Origin: Zizania palustris
Taxonomy: Eukaryota > Streptophyta > Magnoliopsida > Poales > Poaceae
Assembly: GCA_019279435.1 (NCBI GenBank)
Contig: JAAALK010000288.1
Coordinates: forward strand, 52,085,742-52,149,741
Length of the DNA stretch: 64,000 nt
Direction: 5' to 3'
Position numbers and translations under genes: made by a program
Notes under the pieces: generated by a model
What the model was told of the DNA's origin: nothing
Seen by the model: the letters and a program-made list of their open reading frames with translations, nothing else
Database searches by the model: none
Part shown: positions 43,794 to 51,725 of the stretch, piece after piece
Layout: every line of letters starts with the position of its first letter
Numbering within the stretch: the first letter of the stretch is position 1

Positions 43794-46700
43794 TTATGCG
43801 AAGTATCGCTTTAGGTGCTCCGCATGCCAAGTATGTGCTAACTCTTCACCTTCTAAATTAGCTAATTTAAATGAACCAGGGCGCCCTGAGCGGACAATTA
43901 GATATGGACCTTCCCATTTATTGCCTAACTTCCCTGGTGCTATAATGCTTCGTAGAACAAGATGACCCGGCCTTAACTCGTTGAGCTTAACCTTCGGGTC
44001 ATACCAAGTCTTCGTCTGCTGATGATACTTTGATAAATTAGCTACAGCCCGAAGTCTTGTTTCTTCTGACAAATCCAACGAAGCTTGTCTTTCTTCTTCA
44101 ATGTCCGGTTCAGTGCTGCGAAATGATCCCCCTTTGAGCTCCGTTGGAGTCATAGCTTCATCTCCGAATAGTAGTCTGAACGGAGTAAAACCTATGGACC
44201 TTGTTTGCGTAGTCCGAATGGACCATAGAATCTTCGGAAGCTCTTCGGTCCACAGTCCCTTTGCTAATCCTACTATTCTTCGATTTAGCCCTGATAAAAT
44301 ATTTCCATTGGCTCGCTCTACGGCTCCATTCGACTGAGGATGCCTCACTGCAGCAAAACATAGCTGAATGCCTAGGTCTTCGCAAAACTTCCTGAAGGGT
44401 TCTGCGTCGAACTGTGTTCCATTATCAACTGTGAGGTATCTAGGCACTCTGAACCGGCAAATAATGTTCTTCCAGAAGAATTTCTGTACATTGTTCGAAG
44501 TGATAGCTGTTAAGGGTTCTGCTTCCACCCACTTAGAAAAATATTCAATAGCTACCACTGCGAACTTCAGATTTCCCTTTGCTAACGGAAAGGGACCAAT
44601 TAGATCCATACCCCATCTGGCCATAGGCCATACCGGAGCAATGACTTGAAGAGCTGTTGGTGGGCGATGACTCCGTCGACCCATCCACTGGCATCCTTGA
44701 CAAGTGCGGACCAAGCTCTCCGCATCAGCTGTTATTGTGGGCCAATAAAGCCCCTGGCGAAGTGTTTTTCCTGCCAGAGCTCTAGGGGCTAAATGGCTTC
44801 CACAAAGGCCTTCGTGAATTTCTCGAAGAATTTCTTGGCCTTCGGCTTGAGATATACATCGGAGTAGAGGGGAACATACTCCGGCCTTGTATAATATACC
44901 GTTGATTAACTGATAGTTTCTGGCTCTGAGCTTTAATCTTGACAACTGGGGCTCTTCGGGCAAATTTGTTCCTCCTTGCAAGAGTTCTATGATCGAATCT
45001 TTCCAATCTGCACTAGGAATGCAAAGAATCTCCGCAGAGGCAATTTGTGGCACCGAAGGTATATTGAGCTCCTCATAGAAAGCTTCTTCAGGCACATCCA
45101 CAGCTCCAGCTGCAGCCTTCGCTAAAATGTCTGCTTGCACGTTTTCCGCTCTTGGTATACTCCGAATGGAAATACCCTTGAAGTGTGCTTCGATTTTGCG
45201 GATTTCTTCTAAGTACTTTGCAAGCTGTGGATGTCGAACTTGAAAACTTTTGTCTACGTGCCCTGCTACTATCTGAGAATCTGTCTTTATAATTATTCTT
45301 GTAGCCCCTAGAGCACGTGCTTTCCGGAGTCCCAATAAAATCCCTTCGTACTCCGCTATATTATTGGTAGACTTAAAGTTGAGTCTTGCGGAGTACATTG
45401 CTCTTTGCCCTGACGGTGAAATCAACACTGCCCCAATGCCTGCTCCGGATGCTTGGAAAGCCCCATCGGAGTAAACAGTCCAAACTCCGTCACTTGATTT
45501 CTCCGGAGTCAAATTCGCAGGTGGAGTCCACTCTGCTACGAAGTCTGCTAGGACTTGGGATTTGATAGCTGTCCTTGCCAAGAAAGATATGCCGAAGGGT
45601 GCTAGCTCGACTGCCCACTTTCCAATTCTTCCAGTGGAATCTTTGCTTCGGAGCATATCTCCTAAAGGATACGAAGTTGGTACAATTACATTGTGAGCCA
45701 AAAAATAATGTCTTAGCTTCCTCGAAGCCATTATCAGAGCATAAACGAACTTCTCAAGTTCGGAGTATCTTGTCTTCGCTCCTGACAATGCTTCGGATAC
45801 AAAATAGACAGGATTTTGGACCAACTTCCCATTGAAATCCACTTCTCTGACAAGGACTGCGCTGACAGCTGAACCTGTAGCTGCAAGATACAGGAGTAGG
45901 GTTTCGTCCGCAATAGGCACCGTGAGTGTAGCAAGATTACTGAGATAATCTTTAATATCTTCGAAGCTTCTCTGACACTCCGGTGTCCATGCAAAATCTT
46001 CGGACCCTTTCAAAGCTTTGAATATCGGCAAGCTCCTCTCCGCAGACCTTGATAAAAACCTGCTAAGTGCGGCCAGACGTCCAGTCAGCTTTTGCACTTG
46101 CTTTAAATTCTCCGGAGGAGCCATCTTCTGCAGCGCAGTTATTTGAGTAGGGCTAGCTTCAATTCCCCTGCTTGAAACTAAATACCCTAACAATTTTCCA
46201 GCCTTAGCTCCGAATATACATTTTTCGGGGTTAAGACGGATCCCACATGCCCGAAGGCTATTGAATGTTTCTGCTAAGTCTAGGCTATGTTGGTGCTTTA
46301 AAGCACTCTTTATTACAATATCATCCATATAGGCCTCCACATTGCGACCTAGTTGATGACCTAGAGCCTTAGCAACTAATCTTGAAAAAGTAGCCCCGGC
46401 ATTTCTTAGGCCGAAGGGCATTCTTACATAGCAGAAGACTCCTGAAGGAGTTACAAAGCTTGTCTTGATTTCATCTTCGCGCTTCAACCATATTTGATGA
46501 TAACCAGAATACACGTCAAGGAAGCTTAATAACTCCGAACCAGAAGTGGAGTCAACCAGTTGATCAATTCGGGGCATGGGGTAGGGGTCACGTGGGCATG
46601 CTTTATTCAAGGATGTGAAATTAATGCACATGCGCCACTTCCCGGAAGACTTCTTCCTGACGAAGACTGGGTTGGCTAGCCATTCTGTGTGAGCCACTTC

Positions 46701-47273
46701 TCTGATAATCCCAGCCTTCAACAGTTTTTCAACTTCGTCCTTAGCTAGAGCAGCTCTCTCTGCGGACATCTTCTGGAGTCCTTGTCGAACAGGCCGGGCC
46801 TTCGGGTTTACAAGTAAACTGTGTTCAATGATATCCCGATCGACTCCGGTGATATCTTCGTCAGACCAAGCGAAGACATCCAAATTTTCTTCCACTACCT
46901 TTTCCAAGGAGGTTGCAACTTCAGGAGGTAAATCTTTACCAAATTGAAAAGTGTACTCTTTACCATCTTTAACAATGACCTTCGTTGCAATCTCTCCTTC
47001 GGGACTTGGTCTCGGAAAAGACTTCTTCGAAGCTTCGGAGGAGGCTGAAAAAATTTCTTCATTATCCTGCACATTGTTTACTTGCCTCGGATCAAGAGGG
47101 GGACCATGACCATATTCCGCCCTCCGAGCAATGGCTTGATCTCCGAAGATTGTTAGGACTCCTGCTTGTGTGGGCATCTTCATGCACAAGTAATTGTGAT
47201 GCGCCACAGCTCCGAACTGGTTCAACATGCCCCGTCCAAAGATGACATTATAAGCATATGGGGCATCTATCAC
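43794..47273 (-). CDS. B pol: RT, RNase H, archaeal-type RNase H, integrase
   Basis: An open frame of 1159 codons that copies the RNA genome and inserts the DNA. RT residues about 180-345 with MPFGLRNAG (285-293) and catalytic YMDD at 315-318 (46320-46331). The first RNase H (about 451-545) has lost its leading catalytic Asp (LLLYLAATGSAVS). The second has D603, E641, D665, D715. Integrase: HHCC H820, H827, C858, C861 and core D890, D950, E986, the last two 35 residues apart. The C-terminal end is HTWHAEHLKRYFA. All key residues for activity appear present. The ATG shown is internal: the frame is continuous with gag upstream apart from one TAG at 47337. Confidence 0.88.
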   Translation of the reverse strand: MIDAPYAYNVIFGRGMLNQFGAVAHHNYLCMKMPTQAGVLTIFGDQAIARRAEYGHGPPLDPRQVNNVQDNEEIFSASSEASKKSFPRPSPEGEIATKVIVKDGKEYTFQFGKDLPPEVATSLEKVVEENLDVFAWSDEDITGVDRDIIEHSLLVNPKARPVRQGLQKMSAERAALAKDEVEKLLKAGIIREVAHTEWLANPVFVRKKSSGKWRMCINFTSLNKACPRDPYPMPRIDQLVDSTSGSELLSFLDVYSGYHQIWLKREDEIKTSFVTPSGVFCYVRMPFGLRNAGATFSRLVAKALGHQLGRNVEAYMDDIVIKSALKHQHSLDLAETFNSLRACGIRLNPEKCIFGAKAGKLLGYLVSSRGIEASPTQITALQKMAPPENLKQVQKLTGRLAALSRFLSRSAERSLPIFKALKGSEDFAWTPECQRSFEDIKDYLSNLATLTVPIADETLLLYLAATGSAVSAVLVREVDFNGKLVQNPVYFVSEALSGAKTRYSELEKFVYALIMASRKLRHYFLAHNVIVPTSYPLGDMLRSKDSTGRIGKWAVELAPFGISFLARTAIKSQVLADFVAEWTPPANLTPEKSSDGVWTVYSDGAFQASGAGIGAVLISPSGQRAMYSARLNFKSTNNIAEYEGILLGLRKARALGATRIIIKTDSQIVAGHVDKSFQVRHPQLAKYLEEIRKIEAHFKGISIRSIPRAENVQADILAKAAAGAVDVPEEAFYEELNIPSVPQIASAEILCIPSADWKDSIIELLQGGTNLPEEPQLSRLKLRARNYQLINGILYKAGVCSPLLRCISQAEGQEILREIHEGLCGSHLAPRALAGKTLRQGLYWPTITADAESLVRTCQGCQWMGRRSHRPPTALQVIAPVWPMARWGMDLIGPFPLAKGNLKFAVVAIEYFSKWVEAEPLTAITSNNVQKFFWKNIICRFRVPRYLTVDNGTQFDAEPFRKFCEDLGIQLCFAAVRHPQSNGAVERANGNILSGLNRRIVGLAKGLWTEELPKILWSIRTTQTRSIGFTPFRLLFGDEAMTPTELKGGSFRSTEPDIEEERQASLDLSEETRLRAVANLSKYHQQTKTWYDPKVKLNELRPGHLVLRSIIAPGKLGNKWEGPYLIVRSGRPGSFKLANLEGEELAHTWHAEHLKRYFA

Positions 47274-47336
47274 ATCAAAGATAACTTCTTCAGTCCAGGC
47301 TAATAAACCTTCTCCGAAGGTAACTTCCAGGCCTAT

Positions 47337-49079
47337 CTAGCCAAGTGCATCAAGCGGAGGTCCTGCGAAGCCTTGCAGAGGACGAGCCGCTGGAAGGAGA
47401 TGCTTCCTGGAAATGCATAACTGATCGAAGGCTTGCACAAAAATGATATCTGCCGAACTACCTCCGTCAATTAGCACCCTTCGGACTTCAGTCCCTGCAA
47501 TATCAGCAGTGATAACCAATGGATCTGCGTGCGGGAACTTAATACCAGCTGCATCCTCCGCAGAGAAAGATATCGGAACGTGAGACCACTCCGGCATTGC
47601 AGCTGCAGATGACGAAGTCCCGATATGACCTACTTCCCGAACGTACTCTCTTCGCTGTCTCTTGGACATGCTTCCGAGGGTACCTCCTCTGGAGATAGGG
47701 AGAACTACTCTTTTTCCTCTATCTTGCCCTTCCTCTTGCTTTGGAGGTGGCATAACATTGGCCACCGGAGGGTGCCTTGCAGCATCAAAATTTTCTATCC
47801 GCGCCACAGCCTGGACCGGCTCTGGGCGCGCTGCTGCTGGACTTCGGTCAGTACTGCCTCGACCCGAAGTTCTCTCCAAGTACTCTCCCCTTAGGGTAAG
47901 GATAGCTTTGCAAGTGTCAGTTGCATGGCTTCGATTTTCTCCATGAATGCAGCAGAAAAGGGTCTGGCCCTTGCCAGCCGTTTTCCCTGGCGGCCTCCAG
48001 CCGCTGGCCTTGTTCCCCGTAGACTGTGGAGCTCTTGGTGCAAACTTCTGTGGGGGTGCAATATTCAAGACTTCAGAGCGAGGGTGCTTTTGCCCTCTTC
48101 TTCGATCATGTTGCACTTCGAAGACTGGTTCCTGCGGCTGTGCCGAAGTTTTCACTTCTGCCTTGACTTCTTGCAATATGGATGAAGTAGCAGCAGTCCT
48201 CCGAAGCCAACCCTCTTCTGACCTCGCATACTCCTCGAAGTACGACATCAACTGAGAGACCGAGGAGATGCTTTTCCGATGCAGTTTATCCAGAAGGCCT
48301 TGATGACTGACGCCTTCCCGAGCCGCATCAACCACTGAAGATGTGGACAGCCCCCGAATTTGCGACTTCGTATGAGCGAAGCGCTTAAAGTACTGCCTCA
48401 ATGTTTCTCCGGGGAGCTGTTCCACCTGGAAAAGGCTTCCTGTTGACATAGGAGGCACGAAGGTGCCCAGAAAGTTACTTATAAACTTCCTCTTCAACTG
48501 CGACCATGAATTGATTGATCCTGGCTTCAAAGACCAGAACCATCTCAATGCCACTCCTTGAAGAGCTAACGGGAAGCACTTCGCCATAGTGTCTCTAACT
48601 CCGCCGCTAGCCTCAATCGCTAGGGCATAAGAACGCACGAACTCTCCGGGATCTTCATCTCCGGCATACTTACAGAGCTTCGAAGTTTTAAACTTTGGAT
48701 CAAAGTGAACCTTTTGCAGCTCAGGATGTAACGGAGATTCATTGTCATAAGAGGCGTTCTCCGGGGCTTGAAGGTTGGCCATTTGAGTGGCCATATCCCC
48801 AAGGTTATCTTCATCTCCTCCGGAAGGACCTTCCGGGTCTTGAGAACTGGTAGGATCAGTTCGAATCGGGATGGAGGGTGGAGAAGGGACTCCGGGCTGT
48901 CGGAGTATGGAAGGGGTTGGCGGAGAGGCTTCGTATGTTCGAGGGATAGAAGCCCCTTCCGGAGTTTGCGGAGGGAAAGCCGAAGACCCTCCGACTTCAA
49001 CTGTGTCGAAGGGTATCTCTCCGGAGATCCGAGAGGACCTCCGAGTGGGATTGCGAGGTGCGCTCCGCTTAGGAGGCAT
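47337..49079 (-). CDS. B gag and first part of protease, ended by an in-frame TAG
   Basis: 580 codons. A Pro/Ser-rich N-terminus leads to the Retrotrans_gag core (about 130-290; FPLALQGVALRWFWSLKPGS, GETLRQYFKRFAHTKSQI). A CxxH...H....C finger (CCIHGENRSHATDTC) is near residue 400, and the protease signature VLIDGGSSADIIF is near 545. The frame stops at TAG 47337-47339 inside the protease (ALG-stop-IGLEVTFG), where C has CAG. Translation upstream and downstream is in the same frame. A single C-to-T change explains the stop; readthrough is possible but not supported. The start follows the primer site by about 40 bp. Confidence 0.85.
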   Translation of the reverse strand: MPPKRSAPRNPTRRSSRISGEIPFDTVEVGGSSAFPPQTPEGASIPRTYEASPPTPSILRQPGVPSPPSIPIRTDPTSSQDPEGPSGGDEDNLGDMATQMANLQAPENASYDNESPLHPELQKVHFDPKFKTSKLCKYAGDEDPGEFVRSYALAIEASGGVRDTMAKCFPLALQGVALRWFWSLKPGSINSWSQLKRKFISNFLGTFVPPMSTGSLFQVEQLPGETLRQYFKRFAHTKSQIRGLSTSSVVDAAREGVSHQGLLDKLHRKSISSVSQLMSYFEEYARSEEGWLRRTAATSSILQEVKAEVKTSAQPQEPVFEVQHDRRRGQKHPRSEVLNIAPPQKFAPRAPQSTGNKASGWRPPGKTAGKGQTLFCCIHGENRSHATDTCKAILTLRGEYLERTSGRGSTDRSPAAARPEPVQAVARIENFDAARHPPVANVMPPPKQEEGQDRGKRVVLPISRGGTLGSMSKRQRREYVREVGHIGTSSSAAAMPEWSHVPISFSAEDAAGIKFPHADPLVITADIAGTEVRRVLIDGGSSADIIFVQAFDQLCISRKHLLPAARPLQGFAGPPLDALG

Positions 49080-49121
49080 GATGTAAGAAATTGGTAGAGA
49101 ACGAAGTTTTTCGGACTAGGT

Positions 49122-49140
49122 TCCCCACGGACGGTGCCAA
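49122..49140 (-). other. Primer binding site of B
   Basis: TTGGCACCGTCCGTGGGGA on the minus strand, one base from the 5' LTR. C has the same site with one change (61316-61334). The tRNA primer is not identified. Confidence 0.7.
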
Positions 49141-49141
49141 C

Positions 49142-49636
49142 TGTTGGCGTAAAAGATTGCGCTAACAGGTTTCTGTAGAAGAGAAACTAACAAATGAAGT
49201 GTTTGCGAAGAGAACTGTTCTAAGCCTCCGAAAGGATAATAACTTAGAATAGTTCGAATGTGTATATTGAATAACTTGTATTCGGTCCCTATTACAGGGT
49301 GAAATGGGGGGTATTTATAGGCCCAAACATTAAGGAAAAGACCTATTTACCCCTCTATTACAACCGACATAGTGGAAACTATTCGGTTCCCTTAATAGGG
49401 CTAAAATGGTAAAAGACTAATCTAATGAGAAAGAAGATAAGTCTTCCATCTTAGCTGGCAGAAAAGATCTTGGAGGGCTTTAGTTCGAAGATGTACTCCG
49501 AACTAATGCCTATCTTCGTGCTTCGAACTAGGTTCCGAGTATCTTCGAAGATGATCTTCTGGGAACCTTCGAACCTGCTGACTGCCTTTATGTTGCTTCG
49601 GCAATAACCCCGAAGATGAGATATTTTCCCCCAACA
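49142..49636 (-). repeat. Right (5') LTR of B
   Basis: 495 bp, four transitions from the left LTR. Minus-strand TATA box at 49312-49319. Followed by target duplication GTGAT. Confidence 0.95.
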
Positions 49637-49641
49637 GTGAT

Positions 49642-49930
49642 ATTTCGCACTAGATGCCGAAGGTACCCTTCGGCAACACCCTTCGCACTATACTTCGAAT
49701 CAGTCAGACTCCGCTCGGTTTGCTGATTTGTTCTGTTTAATATATTTCTTTCGGCTAATTGGATTATTTTGTGTGATATGATTACCTGGCGACTCCACCG
49801 CCTTACCACCGTTAAGGGTAGTCGGAACGCGACATCAGTGCTATGTTACGCTTAGGATTGTCCCTAAGTATCCGTACACTTTTGGATCGTCGAACTGACC
49901 CAAGTGTGGGGGCACATTTTCGTGTCAACA
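49642..49930 (+). repeat. 3' LTR of A, part after B
   Basis: Continues the A LTR (CTTTCGGCTAATTGGATTA as in the 5' LTR) and ends TGTCAACA at 49930. It includes a ~105-bp segment (GCGACTCCACCGCC onward) that the 5' LTR lacks. Next five bases AAAAG are the right target duplication copy. Confidence 0.85.
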
Positions 49931-49935
49931 AAAAG

Positions 49936-50482
49936 CATGTGGTTCTTCAGTTGGACTCGGACTCGGGCGATGACCTGCCGCATCAAGTTAGGGCATGTAT
50001 TGGTAAAGGGCAAACTATAGAGGCAAGTCGTGCCAAAGGGAAAACTGTAGACGGAAGTGGTGGCAAAGGAAAAACTGCAGAGGGAAGTGGTGGCAAAGGA
50101 AAAACTCCAGAGGGAAGTGGTGGTAAAGGAAAAACTCTAGAGGGAAGTCATGGCAAAGGAAAAACTCTAGAGGAAAGTGGTGGCAAAGGAAAAACACTAG
50201 AGGGAAGTGGTGGCAAGATGATGCATGCGGCAAGAACTTATTTTTATCATTCAATTCAATTGATATTGATGTATTTATCTATAATCAATTTCTACATAAT
50301 TTCTGAACAATATATTTTACATTGCTAGATCAGTGTGCATTCATAATATTTTATCCAAGTAGTTGCAGGTTCATCCCAGCATAACAATTCTCTAACAAAT
50401 TCTTATAATCTTAAGTTATTTTTGTTCATCCGGTACATATATTTATGATTGTATTAGAAGGTTTTAAATCAATGTTTCTCTC
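49936..50482 (+). pseudogene. CACTA E second gene, exon and intron between A and C
   Basis: The E reading frame resumes (HVVLQLDSDSGDDLPHQVR), then runs into seven 10-residue repeats of the type GKGKTxEGSG. After about 50228 (KMMHAAR) the sequence becomes AT-rich and ends in a pyrimidine run where C has inserted, so it is probably an intron. The exact donor site is unclear. Product role unknown; likely the DNA-binding accessory protein of the element. Confidence 0.5.
50002..50211 (+). repeat. 30-bp coding tandem repeat, seven copies
   Basis: Seven head-to-tail 30-bp units, in frame, each encoding GKGKTxEGSG or a close variant. The last five are most alike. Basic glycine-rich repeats of this kind could bind DNA; that is inference. 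Confidence 0.85.
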
Positions 50483-51143
50483 TGTTGGAACGACGGATCG
50501 GACCAGCAGGTTTCTTAGTAGGAATGAGGGTGGTGTATTCAATGCTCCTTTTAGCTTGTCCATTACAACTGTAGTTGGGGGGTATTTATAAGGCGCCCCG
50601 TCCAGAGGCCAAGCGCCTCTGGAACGCCAACGGCTACCCGGCCAACCGCCGGTCAACAGTACAGACAAAACGGACTATATACAGTACAGACAAGAATATT
50701 CGACTCTGACAGCGTATCAGCCGTGTCGGATGCTGCCTGCGCCGCCCGACACGGCCCAGAGGATCGCGATCCTGTCCCCCTGTACATTTGCCTTGTCCTT
50801 TTCCCGCCAACGCTCTCTTCGGGTTCGCTACTGCGGCCCGAGGGAGAGGCCTTCGACAACCTTCTCCAGGAGGGCGGCCTCCGGCAGCCTTCTGCCGGAG
50901 GGCGGCCTCCGGCAACCTTCTCCCGGAGGGCGACCTCCGGCAGCCTTCTCTCGGAGGGCGGCCTCCGGCGACCTTCTCCCGGAGGGCGACCTCCGGCAAC
51001 CTTCTCCCGGAGGGCGACCTCCGGCAGCCTTCTCTCGGAGGGTGGCCTCCGGCAGCCTTCTCCCGGAGGGTGGCCTCTGGTATTCTTGGCTTCAGATCCC
51101 CAGGCAGTGGGCCCCCTGGCCATCGGGATTATCTCCCCCAACA
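50483..51143 (-). repeat. Left (3') LTR of C
   Basis: Runs TGTTGGAACG to CCCCCAACA. Minus-strand TATA box (TATAAATA) at 50583-50590. Contains eight 28-bp repeat units at 50860-51083. Confidence 0.92.
50860..51083. repeat. 28-bp hairpin-forming repeats in C LTR, eight copies
   Basis: Units like CCTTCTCCCGGAGGGCGGCC plus TCCGGCAG. Each contains the inverted arms CGGAGG and CCTCCG, so each can form a small hairpin. The other LTR has five copies at 61714-61853. Confidence 0.85.
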
Positions 51144-51725
51144 GTAGCCCCTCGCTTCTTTCCTCTTGGGAGCCCTGCGTTAAGAGAGGGTGGAAGCGCA
51201 CATGATAATTCCGATATCTTTCATAAGGATGTAACTTACATTGAGGTGCCGGGCCTGGCCGGAGTGCGACCCCCTTCGACGGACGCGGAGGAACTCCGGA
51301 GCGGGCAAGTGCGGCCAGACCGGAGGTGGGGGTCCGCTCGAATTCCCCTTCCCGAGGGGTTGGGAGAAGTTTGACCGGCTCCCTAGACGTTTATGCGCCT
51401 CGAACCCTAGGGCTCTAGCCCCGAGGAGGTGGCTCAACGCCGCCCAAGGCAGTTAATGCCGCGGGCGTGCACTCGGCGTTGGGGAGGCGAACCGTCGGCA
51501 AACCGCCGCGCCCCAAGGCACCGGTTAGGCATTGAATGCAGGCGCCATGCAACCGCCGCGTTCTCACGCGGAACGAGCGGAAGAGGAAACTGCCGGCTTC
51601 TTGCTTAAATACCGCCCGATACGCGTCTGGTTCCTTCTTCCTGACTTCACTACGCACGCCCCAGCCACTCCAACCTGCACCCACTTCACCTCCTGAGCGC
51701 TAGCCCTCTTCTTGCTCCTTGCGTG
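51144..51725 (+). promoter_or_regulatory. C polypurine tract and upstream region of the antisense gene
   Basis: GTAGCCCCTCG beside the LTR is the polypurine tract on the minus strand, as in B. A weak TATA-like TTAAATA lies at 51605-51611, about 120 bp before the antisense ATG at 51726, matching the spacing in B. No gene otherwise. Confidence 0.5.

Larger units (their letters stand above)
38260..49636 (-). mobile_element. Young Tat-lineage Ty3/gypsy element B with antisense gene, TSD GTGAT
   Basis: The LTRs 38260-38754 and 49142-49636 are each 495 bp and differ at four positions, all transitions. GTGAT flanks the element at 38255-38259 and 49637-49641. On the minus strand lie gag-protease and pol; on the plus strand, between the 3' LTR and pol, lies a multi-exon gene. 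This layout (sense gag-pol, antisense extra gene) is that of Tat-lineage elements with additional frames. It is the youngest and most complete element in the window. Confidence 0.95.
17487..49930 (+). mobile_element. Tat-lineage Ty3/gypsy element A, TSD GAAAG/AAAAG
   Basis: LTRs are at 17487-18648 and 37240-38259 plus 49642-49930 (the 3' LTR is split by B). The flanking five bases GAAAG and AAAAG differ by one base. Gene order gag, protease, RT, RNase H, second RNase H, integrase and a TGGCGACTCCACTAGGGA primer site fit the Tat/Ogre group. H separates protease from RT. The coding region is full of stops and frameshifts, so A is dead. It shows no antisense gene of the kind found in B and C. 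Confidence 0.85.

Noticed and set aside
47337..47339. Programmed readthrough at the TAG of B
   Set aside because: The stop lies inside the protease domain, C has CAG there, and one transition explains it; a mutation is simpler.
50002..50211. CRISPR-like array
   Set aside because: Units are contiguous 30-bp repeats without unique spacers, in a plant transposon and in frame.
50653..51205. Frames over the 28-bp LTR repeats of C
   Set aside because: They lie in the LTR, consist of translated repeat units, and recur in the other LTR; not a gene.
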